The position numbers and the translations under genes are program-made. A stretch of DNA of 64,000 nucleotides from Prorocentrum cordatum (taxonomy: Eukaryota; Sar; Dinophyceae; Prorocentrales; Prorocentraceae). Shown piece after piece: positions 46,619 through 56,315 of this stretch. The stretch is from assembly GCA_963575745.1 (NCBI GenBank), contig CAUYUJ010020601.1:1-64000 (forward strand). The letters are read 5' to 3'. Below the pieces are notes generated by a model. It saw nothing but the letters and a program-made list of their open reading frames with translations, searched no databases and was not told where the DNA came from. Positions within the stretch are counted from its first letter, which is position 1; the number at the start of each line of letters is the position of its first letter.

Positions 46619-49112
46619 TCACACGAAGTGGGCCCCCTGGCCAGGGATTGTCATCTTGCCGCTCTTGGGGGTTTTCCGTCCCTCCTCGGCGTCCTTCTTC
46701 CGTTTCTTCTCCTGCTCTTTCTGCTCCTTTTGCCATGCCTGCTTCTCCTTGTGGGTGTCGGTGGCCCTCTTCTCCTTTGTGGTCTGCAGCATCAGCCGAT
46801 CTCCGCGCACCAGCGGCACCGTGTTGTGCATGCACGGGACAAGCACGCTGCAGACGCGGAGGGGGGGCGGCTGGCTGGCACTTTGTCATTGTCTGGAACT
46901 CTTGTGGTCGAAGTGCAACGTTGAACTTCCAGTGCTCCTGTCCCTGCACTAGCTGGGCTCGGGCAAGTTCTTCTGGTGTCATCCTCTCAACTCCCCAAAA
47001 GAAGTGCAAGGACTCGGTACCTCCGAACTTAAACTGGTACGGATTCTCTTCCTGTTCGGCCTCGCCCTGTGCAGGCGCCGCTGCTGCGGGGGCCGCCTCG
47101 TCGAGCTGCGGACCCACGGGCGCCTCGCCCTGCGCAGCCCCCGCTGCTGCGGAGGCCGCTTCCTGCGGCGCGGGCTTGAGCTCCAGCTCTGGCAATTTGA
47201 AATCAGGTTGTGCCCAATATGTTTCCATTTTCTCGACAGGAGTCGGACGTTTCTCACCGACTAGCACCTCCACTGCCCGCGGATTGCTCGAGACTTTCGG
47301 GAAAATCTTCGCGGTGGGGCAGCAAGGGAAGAGCATCAGTTTCCCCTCGGCGATGTCCCCAGTAGCCACCACATGGACACTCTTGGCTTGAACGTCATAT
47401 TGCATCTGGACGGGTTGGGCGCAAGTGTCCGCGTGACGATGGAAGCCAGTCATGACTTCCGCGATGCTTGCTTGGTGCCACCTGTCTGTGTCGAGATTGC
47501 CAGACGGAGCCGAAGCGTGCCACGATTTCACTGGGACCACCATCAGGCTGTTCACGGGCTTGGACACTTCAGACATCTGCCTGTTCAGAGGCTTGTCTTC
47601 TTCGTTGAACTCTATCAATACTGGCTGCGGGCGAGAGCCCTCGCCACCTCCGCTGCTGCGAGGGCCAGCGGGTTTCTCGGGGGCCGCGGGCAACTTGTCG
47701 GTCCACGGCGCAGGAGGGGGCGGGAACTCTTTCTGTGCGTTCTTTTCCATTTTCTGCCAGGCCTCGCGTACTTCAGCATAGTACGGACGCACTGTCTCGC
47801 ACACGGCCTCCACAACTGCCTCCAGACGAGGTTTGTTAGCCTTCACCCTTACGTACACCTGGTAGAAGGTGTCCGTCGCAGTCAGAACCGCCCCCGCGGT
47901 CAAAGTCGCGCTCTTCTCCTCCCCGTGGGCCTCCGCTGCTGCGGGGGCCAATATGCGACGGACATACCCCAACAAAGAATTGAGCTCCTGTATCCGACTG
48001 TTGCCCTCGCTGTGTCCCCAAGCCGTTTCCGGCGCGGGGCATTGTCCGCACCTCGGCTCTTGCGAGTACGCCCTCATGACAAGGGCTACCTTCACATGGG
48101 GACAATCTATGGGGAGTTGGTTGAGAACGCTCCAGGTGGCTGGTGCCAGGGAACGTATTTTGTGATCCACCCAACGTCGATCATAATCTAGAATTTGCGG
48201 TATGAACTGCCCTGATGCGGCCCCCACGTTGATGACGAAAGTAAACATGTCCTCGAACCATTTGGCCTTGGCGTACTCGGGATGTCGTTGCGCGCAAGCC
48301 TTGAGAACAGTTTCGTACGAGATATTCACGGGGTGTCCTGTCTCAGATCCGCACGATGCTTTCTTGCCCGCCGCTGCTGCGGTGGCGACGAAATCAGCGA
48401 CGGACGTCAGGACCTCGATTTCGTGAGAGGTCACACCTTTTCCCTGTGGGTCGTTCAGGGCCGCGGAAATGATCGCGGGGCCTTGCGCGAAGACGGCATC
48501 GAAGTGAATTTCCCACGAGAGCACCTCGCAAAGCAAACCGTTATCGAGCACGTCCATGAGTTCTGTGAACTTCGGTGCGCGACGCATTTTTGGGATATCC
48601 CAGGAACCACCTGTACCTGTCTGGAACTCCTCCAAACCACATCCTTTGTGGTCTTCGGGAATGACCCACACTGCGCCGTGCTTGAGGTTCAGCAGACCAA
48701 GGGTTAGGGTGCAGTGGCTCAGCGCCCCGTAGTTGAACGTTGACAAGCTTGTGTACGCCGAGCGTAGAGCCTCCACGGACTTCGTTTTCTGCAAGTTGTG
48801 GTCCGCGTGCGCCGTGTACGGCCTGCCATGGAGGCGCTCGTAATCGGCCTTCTTCCCCGCAGGGAGTTCCTGAACAACCACTGCTTCGTGCTGCGCCTCG
48901 TTCAAGAGGAACCTGTCTTTCAGAATGCCACACAGGAGATTAACCACTCTGGCAGCGGAGGGGTACGTCCCACCTCTGTTCTGCGGGTGGACGCAGATAT
49001 CCTCCAAGGAAATTTTGGCCTTCAGCCGCTGGCCCTCGGAGTCCTTCAAGGCATAGCGGCTGCGCAACGTGGCGGCATCATTCAGGGGACCTGACTTGAT
49101 GTCCTCGGACAT
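46619..49112 (-). CDS. Large cargo protein of unknown function (about 830 residues, frameshifted near C-terminus)
   Basis: Start MSEDIKSGPLNDAATLRSRY at 49,112, open to about 46,870. There a 7-G run (near 46,861) coincides with a frame change: the original frame becomes Arg/Ala-rich nonsense, while the alternative frame gives a plausible Lys/Glu-rich tail (RLMLQTTKEKRATDTHKEKQAWQKEQKEQEKKRKKDAEEG) ending at 46,619. A one-base homopolymer error or mutation is the simplest reading. The body is mixed alpha/beta with conserved-looking blocks (TFNYGALSHCTLTLGLLNLKHGAVWVIPEDHKGCG; WFEDMFTFVINVGAASGQFIPQILDYDRRW; PIDCPHVKVALVMRAYSQEPRCGQC). Ala/Pro linkers arise at hairpins (47,074, 47,136, 47,645, 47,928, 48,366). 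No known domain recognised. A fragment of it recurs at 54,474-54,575. Confidence 0.65.
47928..47949 (+). repeat. Hairpin copy with wobble pair, arms GGCCTCCGC/GCGGGGGCC
   Basis: Nine-base arms paired throughout except one T opposite G, which still pairs as U-G in RNA. In the large unknown gene, read LAPAAAEAHG. Confidence 0.75.
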
Positions 49113-49122
49113 CTATCCAGGC

Positions 49123-49142
49123 GCCCCCGCTGCTGCGGGGGC
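49123..49142 (+). repeat. Hairpin copy, arms GCCCCCGC/GCGGGGGC
   Basis: Eleven bp upstream of the start codon of the large unknown gene (49,112), so in its 5' leader. Another copy at about 49,173-49,190 lies further upstream. Confidence 0.85.
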
Positions 49143-49312
49143 AGCTTCCCAAACAGATGTTCCGCGACGGTTGCCCCCGCTGCTGCGGGGCCCCGCTTAA
49201 AGCACGAGTGCCTGTCGCGCGCGCGGACAGAAGGAGGGGCCTCACGGATCCGCGGCCTGCCCGCACTTGAGCAAAAGGAGAAGGAGAGGAAAGGCAGATA
49301 GAGGGAGAGAGA

Positions 49313-49335
49313 CAGAGAGAGAGAGAGAGAGAGAC

Positions 49336-49377
<42 letters not shown>
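49313..49377. repeat. (GA)n microsatellite
   Basis: GA repeats in the 5' region of the large unknown gene. To its right (about 49,466-49,530) are variants of the terminal palindrome (CCCCCTGTGTGAGAGAAAGG and ATCTGTGAGAGAAAGGGG) that have lost symmetry. 49,540-49,880 has no gene. Confidence 0.85.
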
Positions 49378-49382
<5 letters not shown>

Positions 49383-49771
49383 GAACGGCGGGTCGACGCG
49401 GCTTCCTCAGTTTTTCGATGCGCGCACATCCGCCTGAACAGGAGAAGCATTGATACATCGGCCCCCCCCTGTGTGAGAGAAAGGTTGCCCACCCCGAACC
49501 CATCTGTGAGAGAAAGGGGCGCTGTGAGAGTTGCGCGTATGGAAGCGATGATCACTACAAAGACATAATGACGGGCGGGAGGTTGCAGGAGGGAGTGCAA
49601 GGGGAAGCGAAGCAAAGGAGAGAGCAGAACACAGGTGACAGCACAGATGTCGTGTTTTCCCCCACACCGCATGCGATGCCGCACGCGACGCGCAAAACCG
49701 CGCTCCCCCGCGCGCGCGCGAGTGCGCCCCTCCGCCGAGGTCACCCCCCCTCGGCGAAATTCTCGCGACAT

Positions 49772-49791
49772 CCCTCCGCTGCTGCGGAGGG
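49772..49791 (+). repeat. Hairpin copy, arms CCCTCCGC/GCGGAGGG
   Basis: Perfect 8-bp arms in non-coding DNA; identical arms to the copy at 34,333 near the opposite end of the element. Confidence 0.85.
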
Positions 49792-49883
49792 GCGTTCCCC
49801 TTGTGCGCTCGGGATGTCGTGGTCATCCTGAGGACCGTACAATCAACCATGTGGGGGCACTGTCGTGTTCATCCGCCCCGTAA

Positions 49884-50252
49884 TTACATGCGAAGGGGGT
49901 CGGCGCCTTCTTGCCAGGAGCTGCCGACTGGCGGCATCTTGGAACCTAGTTTGTACCACTTGCCCCAATGGTCGCGGTACCAAAGTGCCTGATCGAACCC
50001 ATCGTCATCTTCCACGCCTGTCCTCCGAGCAGTCTTCTCATCCCACAACCCACCACGCTCCAAGACAGCAGGGCTACAGCAGCCCCCGCTACTGCGAGGG
50101 TTTGTTTCTTGGAGCTCGCCTTGCGCCGAGCTAGCGGCCGCGCGGCCGCCTCCGCCGACGCTGCCGTGGGTCGAGCCGCCGCCCCAGCGCGCTTGCTCGA
50201 ATGAGGTCTGTGGTCCGGTTTCCGAAAACCCCTCTTCTCGCCGACGCGGCAT
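49884..50252 (-). CDS. Possible short exon, Trp-rich, unknown
   Basis: The minus frame ends with GLWDEKTARRTGVEDDDGFDQALWYRDHWGKWYKLGSKMPP, protein-like and similar in flavour to the Trp-rich tail of the EEP gene. It includes one hairpin (about 50,083, TACT loop) read PRSSGG. No start signal is clear. It may be an isolated exon or the C-terminus of a gene whose other exons I cannot place. Confidence 0.4.
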   Translation of the reverse strand: MPRRREEGFSETGPQTSFEQARWGGGSTHGSVGGGGRAAASSAQGELQETNPRSSGGCCSPAVLERGGLWDEKTARRTGVEDDDGFDQALWYRDHWGKWYKLGSKMPPVGSSWQEGADPLRM

Positions 50253-50335
50253 CGTCCCGTCCTTGTGTCGGGTTTCCTATTCCTCTTCTCGCCGACGCGG
50301 CATCGCCCGATCCTTGTGTCGGGCTTCCTAACCCT
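50230..50335 (+). repeat. Two tandem copies of a 53-bp unit
   Basis: CTTCTCGCCGACGCGGCATC followed by a short variable part and CCTTGTGTCGGG occurs twice in a row. Confidence 0.8.
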
Positions 50336-50404
50336 CATGGCTGGCGATCTCGAACCCAAACGGCACGGCAGAGATTGGGAGCGGGACAAAGAGGTGACAC
50401 ATGG

Positions 50405-50575
50405 AGCGGGACAGGGGCGGGGAGCCCAGGACGGGCAGCAGGACCGACCACGGGACCGGGACCGGGACCAGCACCCCCGTTCCCGGTCCCGGTCCCGGTC
50501 CCGGCCCCGGTCCCGGTCCCGGTCCCGTGGTCGGTTCTGCTGCTCGTCCAGGGCTCCCCGTCCCTGTCCCGCTCC
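50405..50575. repeat. Fold-back element with GGTCCC repeats at its tip
   Basis: The left arm 50,405-50,467 (GGGGAGCCCAGGACGGGCAG ... GGGACCGGGACCGGGA) is nearly the reverse complement of 50,513-50,575. The tip consists of (GGTCCC)n. Further GGTCCC repeats continue to about 50,640. Confidence 0.75.
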
Positions 50576-50886
50576 CGGTCCCGGTCCCGCTCTCCCCCTG
50601 GTCCCGGTCCCGGTCCCGGTGTCGGTCCTGGCCCCTGCAGGACCCCCCCCCCTCCTCCTCCTCTTGCTCGCCCCCCTTTCCCCCCCAGCAAAAAGCAAAC
50701 GACGACGACGAGCACGGCGACAACGACCGCGATTTCTTCAGCCGCTCAATGCGAGCGCCTGCCTCCTCGCGCGCGCGCGCGCGCGAGCCCGCGCCTCAGA
50801 TCTCTTATGCTAACCCCCGCTGCTGCGGAGACCACCCCTGCGGAGACCACCCCCGCTGCTGCGGAGGTCTCCGCAGCCGCGCGCCG

Positions 50887-53594
50887 TCAGCTGGAGTCGC
50901 TTGAAGGGCTGCGGCGCCGCGACAATGCCTCGAACGCGTCACTGTTGAACGCAAACGTGTCCGCAGGAAGCGGCGACTCCCTGGAGAGGAGCTGCGGCGG
51001 GGGAGGCTGCGGCGGCGGCCTCGGGACGAGCGGCGCTGCCAGAGGGCGGGGCGTCTGCGACTCTCTTGGCAGGAGCCGCTTCGGCGGAGGGTGCGGCGGC
51101 TGGCTCGGGACGAGCCGCGGTGGCGTAGGGTGCGGTGTCTCCTCCAGCGGGGGGGCCCCGCGGCGTCCTCCTCCACGCGGGGGATATGGCGGTGGTGGTG
51201 GCATCATTGGCGGCATGCCTGGCGGACGGCATATCTGGCCTGGGAGGAGCGGGCGCCATGCCCTCGGCCTCAGCATCACCTGACCTGTGTGGGGGGGGTG
51301 CGCGGGCGGCGCGGGCAGGAACCGCCCTGCCCACGCCGCCCTGCGGTCGCCGCCCTCCACCTGCCCACTGCGTCTGGAGCGGCTGCGCCCCCTCTGCTCC
51401 TGCCCTCTGCGTCTGGAGCGGCTGCGCCCCCGCTGCTGCGAGGGCACTCTCCTCATTCGGTCTTTGCTCCTCTGCTCCCGCTTTCTGCGTGTGGAACGGC
51501 TGCCCCCCCGCTGCTGCGAGGGCTTCTTCCTCTTTGGGGTTCTGCTCCTGATATCTTTCTTCTTGTTATTATTCTTCTTCTTCTTCTTGTTTTTCTTCAT
51601 CTTCTCCTTCTCCTTCTTCTCCTCCCTCTCACCTCTGTCAGGGTTGCTCTGTTCGTCCTGGGGCGGCGCGGGGCTGCAGGAGTCGATCCAGAGCGGGGCC
51701 TCGTCGCCCTCAAGCTCCTCCTGGGCTCCGTGCGCCCCCGCTGCTGCGGAGGCTGCTGCTTCAGATTCTGTCTCCGCCTCCTCCTGGTCTCCGTGCGCCT
51801 CCGCTGCTGCTGAGGCTGTTGCTTCGGGTTCTGTCTCCGCCCACTCTCCCCGCTGTTTTTCCCACTTGGCTTCCCGCTTCCGATCCTTCTTCCTGGCCGC
51901 GGCGCCTTTGCCAGACTTCCTGTTCTTGGCTTCTATAAAAACGAACAATGTGTGGCAATGTTCCGTGAGGCGGTTCGCATCCTGGGCCTTGTGGATCACC
52001 CTGTGCAAGTGCGGCCAGTCATATGTATCCTGCTCCTTGCGCTCCGCGTCCGTGAGCCTGACCCAGGTCGGACGCGCCACCCAATCCAACTGGCGGTACT
52101 GCAGGCTGGTGAGGAGCCTCCGCTGCTGCGGAGGCTGGGAATCCTGATTCAACCAGTGCGGCAGATCAGGCTGCCCGCCCGCAGGGCACTCGCGAACCTG
52201 AGCGGGGCCAAGAATCACGATGTAGCGCGGGTGCGTCACGTGACAACCTTTTGTCGGACACCACAAAGCCAAGCCGAGTACGCATGTACCAGACGCGCCG
52301 CAACTTCTGAGCAGCTCCGAAAGATCCTCCCTGCCTGCGTCAAAGATCCCAGCGAGAATACGCACTCGGTTCCACAACGCCAGGTTCCGCAGCCCGTTGC
52401 GGAAGTTCTCGGGCCACGGGTGTCCCGCGAGGCTCGTCTGGTGTCGGAAGAACACGCCCCCACTGCTATGGAGAGTTTGCCTTCCTTTGCTTTCGGATTG
52501 TGAGCCACCGCTGCCAGGGTCACCGACCAGGCCTGAACCAGGAACTTCCCGTGGCAGTGCCAGCGAAGCACCTCGCACTGCTCGACGCGCTCGGGAACCC
52601 AGAGGAGAGCCCCGACGCACTCGCGCGCGACCTCCCCGTGGAAGCCACTTTGGCGGATGAGATCGTCGAGATGTTGCTTCCGCCGATCGCGATTGATGCG
52701 TGCACCAGGCTCGAAGGAGACTAAGACGACCCCTTCGCGCCTGTCCCTGACAGCTGCGACCCAATCCGACAGGGAGGCGCCCGCGCGCAGGACGAGGGAA
52801 GCAAAAGCCAGATTCACGCGCGCCTCTGTCTGCCCCTCCTGCACCTGGTCTTCGTCGTCGTACAGCAGGGGCACAAGAGGCTTGGAATGGCTCGGGCCGC
52901 GCTCTTCCGATGGGAAGTGCGGGCGGCCTTCCTCTGGGAAGCCCTCTTGGACAGGAAGCGCTGGCGACCGAGCCTTCGAGGTCAAGGCGAGAGTCTTGAT
53001 CACGCGGGCCCCCGCTGCTGAAGAGGAGCTTTCACGCGGTTTGCGCGCTGCGATCAGAACCTGCCGTTGTCGCCAATTAGTCGTGCAGGGAGATCTCGGT
53101 CTCGGGTCATCGGAGCCACCCTGTCCAGGCTCGATTACCACTGTGGCGGCGCCTGGCTCCACGGATGCCCCCGCTGCTGCGCAAGCCGCCTCCTCAGCCG
53201 TTATGACTGCAAGGCGGTTGGCGGCGGCCGTTAACTTCCGCGCATCTTCGATCCGGCCATTCTGCATCAATTCCTGAGCAACCAGAAGGCTCTGCGAAAC
53301 GCTTTCCTGGGCACCAGACATCGACGAAAACAATGACCGCAGTTTCGTTGCAACCTCCCCCCCCGCTGCTGCGGAGGCCGGTGCTGGATCTGCCATTCCA
53401 TGCGGAACTGCATCAGGGGCCTCCTCTGGCAGCCCCCGCTGCTGCGGAGACTTCGGCAGAGGTTCCTGCGCGGCTCCAGTCGCGCCAGGCTGCTCCATGC
53501 CCTGGGCCGCCCCCGTCGCGGAGGCGGGCGGGCGCGGCGGGGGGCAGACCTGCAACGGCTGCGGATTCACTTTATCGCAATGCCATCCCTCCAT
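50887..53594 (-). CDS. RS-domain cargo protein of unknown function (single frameshift)
   Basis: Two minus frames overlap. The first starts MEGWHCDKVNPQPLQVC at 53,594, a short Cys-containing N-terminus. It changes frame at a G-run near 52,456, where one base more or less joins KLSIAVG to GVFFRHQTSLAGHPWPENFRNGL. The globular core spans roughly 52,850-52,000 (VPLLYDDEDQVQEGQTEARVNLAFASL; ALLWVPERVEQCEVLRWHCHGKFLVQAW; LRNLALWNRVRILAGIFDAGREDLSELL). The C-terminal third is low-complexity: acidic/Ala repeats, a Lys/Asn run, then RS repeats (RSRTPKRKKPSQQRGGSRS, RGRSRSRRRGQEQRGRSRS) and a proline-rich tail. RS domains usually act in RNA processing or nuclear localisation; here that is inference from composition. 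Hairpins at 51,426-52,136 provide many of the PQQRG and SQQRG units. Confidence 0.62.
51426..51445 (+). repeat. Hairpin copy, arms GCCCxCGC/GCGxGGGC
   Basis: One C/A mismatch at the fourth pair; in the RS-rich region, read PSQQRGRS. Confidence 0.75.
52115..52136 (+). repeat. Hairpin copy, arms AGCCTCCGC/GCGGAGGCT
   Basis: Perfect 9-bp arms, in coding sequence (read SQPPQQRRLLT). Confidence 0.9.
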
Positions 53595-54465
53595 GCGCTC
53601 AAATGACTTTTCCCCTTGCGCCACTCTGCTGCTCCCACTTCTGAACTACCTCATCCCTTCTACCTCTGCCTGCTCCCTCCTCTTCCTGTTCAGTCCTCCC
53701 TCCTCCCTCCAACGCGCTCATTTCTCCTTGCTCCCTTCTCTGCTCCTCCTACGTGGGGCGTTTCACGACAACGACGACGACGACGCCGACGAGAACGATG
53801 ACCACGACGGCGACAACGAGGGCGACGACGACCACGACGACGACGACGAGGGCGATGACCACGACGGCTACCAGCGACGACGACTAGCGACGACGACGAT
53901 CGACGACGACGACGCCGACCACGACGACGACGGCGAGGACGACAACGAGCGACGACGACGACGACAACCGACGCCGACGAGGAACGACGACGACGAACGA
54001 GGACGACGATTACGACGACGAGATGACGAAGGATCGAAGATCGAACCTCGAAGTGCGAAGCTTCGAAATTCAAACTTCGATCTTCGAACTCCGAACTTCC
54101 AGCTTCTAACTGCGAACGTCGCTGGGGTGCCAGGGATGGACTGGGATGGAGGGAAAATGGGAAGGAAAAGCGAGGAAGCGGGAGAGGAAGTTGGAGGAGA
54201 ACGAACAGGCGTGGAGCGACGAGGAACGGGCGGCGAGGAGCCGACGTTGAGGGCGGCGGGATGGGGGGACAGGGAGGAGAGGGGAGACTTCAAAACGAAA
54301 ATCGCGCCACGGCGCCTGCACGCGCGCTCCCGATCTCGGCGGCCGACGCGCGCGCCCCTGCAGAAATGCAACGCGCCCTTAATTCGAGCCCCGCTGCTGC
54401 GGAGCCACCTACTCCACAACCAAATCGTCTGGGGAGCTGTTCGGACCCCAAACTACTAATTAGTT
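53425..54465. repeat. 1-kb direct duplication, copy 1
   Basis: Matches 55,322-56,315 over most of its length in the same order: hairpin and TTCGGCAGAGG, the CTACGTGGGGCGTTTCACGA block, a 250-bp (CGA)n/(GAC)n tract, the CGAAGTGCGAAGCTTCGAAA series, and the AACCAAATCGTCTGGGGAG end. Its left part is the 5' end of the RS-domain gene; the rest is non-coding. Confidence 0.85.
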
Positions 54466-54473
54466 CTTCAGCC

Positions 54474-54840
54474 ACTCGGCTCTTGCGAGTCCGCCCTCAT
54501 GACAAAGGGCAACCTTCACATGGGGACACTCAATGGGGTGTTGATTGAGAACGCCCCATGTGGCTGGTGGCAGGAACGGACGAGGGGGGGCGGATAGAGG
54601 AGCAGGACGAGCACTGGCAGGGGATATGCACCAGGAGAGAGATCTCATGGAGGAAGAGGAGGGGAGGGGACGAGAGCCACTCATAATTAAGCGCACGCAG
54701 GCCCACGCACGTGCCCCATTTCTCAGCGACCGCCGCGCCGCCATGAGAACTGTCGTACCACCGCCGCTAATGCGGCGGATGCGTGACCTCTCCCATCCCT
54801 GTCCTGCGCTGTTTCTGCTACCGCCCTCCCCCCTTCCAGC
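54474..54840 (-). pseudogene. Rearranged fragments of the large unknown gene and its 3' flank
   Basis: 54,474-54,575 matches 48,053-48,165 (translated LNQHPIECPHVKVAL versus LNQLPIDCPHVKVAL). 54,590-54,840 matches 46,240-46,490. The two pieces are joined in the reverse of their order in the source gene, so they were not copied as one colinear block. Confidence 0.7.
54761..54778 (+). repeat. Hairpin copy with TAAT loop, arms CCGCCGC/GCGGCGG
   Basis: CCGCCGCTAATGCGGCGG. The homologous position in the other copy of this segment (near 46,415) reads ACACTACTGCGGCTG, unpaired, so the palindrome was gained or lost after duplication. Confidence 0.75.
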
Positions 54841-54996
54841 CAAGCTCGGGTTTCATGCTCGGAGACGGGCGCGGCTGGCGGCTCTTAGTGCGGGTGCGCG
54901 TGCTGCCTCCAACTCCTCATCCCCCTCCTCCTCCTCTCCTCATCCCCCCTCCTCTTCCTCCTCGTCCTCCTCTATCGGCCCAGCTCCGATCGCCGC

Positions 54997-55308
54997 TCAG
55001 CTCCCCTGGTGCGGCTGGCGGCAAAAGTACCGAATATTGCCTGGGATGTCCTTCACCTTCTTCTTCGACATCTCAAGCATCATCTTGCCCATCTCCTCGG
55101 TGCGGCGCGCCTCCTCCATCATCTGCCGCGCCTGGTCGACGAGCATCTGGCCCTTCACTCCAACGGCGCGTGCATGGCGGCAACGATTGCGCCACTGGAG
55201 AAACCGCGCCACCATGGTCGCCCAGTGCCAAACACTGCCCTCCGTCGTGATGAGCTCGAAGTCATCGACGTCGTACTTGCCCGCGATGCTCGCCATAGCG
55301 GCGCACAA
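54997..55308 (-). pseudogene. Coding fragment between the duplicated blocks, unknown family
   Basis: A 103-codon frame with good protein character: SIAGKYDVDDFELITTEGSVWHWATMVARFLQWRNRCRHARAVGVKGQMLVDQARQMMEEARRTEEMGKMMLEMSKKKVKDIPG, the second half a long amphipathic helix. In a different frame, the sequence just upstream encodes the same N-terminus as the RS-domain gene (EGWKCDKVKPQPLQVC). It may be a second, frame-broken gene of that type. Confidence 0.5.
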
Positions 55309-55321
55309 ACCGCGAAGGAGC

Positions 55322-56315
55322 CTCCTCTGGCAGTCCCCGCTGCTGCGGAGACTTCGGCAGAGGCTCCTGCGCGGCTCCAGTCGCGGAGGCGGGCGGGCGC
55401 GGCGGGGGGCAGACCTGCAACGGCTGCGGCTTCACTTTATCGCATTTCCATCCCTCCCTGCACTCACATGGCTTTTCCCATTGCGCCAGTCTGCTGCTCC
55501 CACTTCTGAACTACCTCATCCCTTCTACCTCCATCTGCACCCTCCTCTTCCTGTTCAATCCTCCCTCCTCCCTCCACCGTGCTCATTTCTCCTTGCTCCC
55601 TTCTCTGCTCCTCCTACGTGGGGCGTTTCACGACAACGACGACGACGATGACCACGACGGCGACAACGAGGGCGACGACGACCACGACGACGACGACGAG
55701 GACGATGACCACGACGGCGACCAGCGACGACGACTAGCGACGACAACGACCGACGACGACGACGCCGACCACGACGACGACGGCGACGACGACAACGAGC
55801 GACGACGACAACGACAATCGACGCCGACGAGGAACGACGACGACGAACGAGGACGACGATTACGACGACGAGATGACGAAGGTTCGAAGATCGAACCTCG
55901 AAGTGCGAAGCTTCGAAATTCAAACTGCAACCTTCGAACTCCGAACTTCAAACTTCGAACTGCGAACTTCGCTGGGGTGCCAGGGATGCAATGGGATGGA
56001 GGGAAAAATGGGAAGGAGAGAACGAGGAAGCGGGAGAGGAAATTGGAGGAGAACGAACAGGCGTGGAGCGACGAGGAACGGGCGGCGAGGAGCCGACGTT
56101 GAGGGCGGCGGGATGGGGGGGCAGGGAGGAGAGGGAAGACTTCTTTACGAAGATCGCGCCACGGCGCCTGCACGAGCGCCCCCGATCTCGGCGGCCGACG
56201 CGCGCGCCCCTGCAGAAATGCAACGCGCCCTTCATTCGAGCCCCGCTGCTGCTGCGGAGCCATCTACTCCGAAACCAAATCGTCTGGGGAGTTATTCGGT
56301 CCCAAAACTACTGTT
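55322..56315. repeat. 1-kb direct duplication, copy 2
   Basis: Second copy of the block at 53,425-54,465, offset about 1.86 kb. The (GAC)n tract is slightly shorter, and the hairpin at 56,238 has gained one CTG, opening its loop. Confidence 0.85.
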
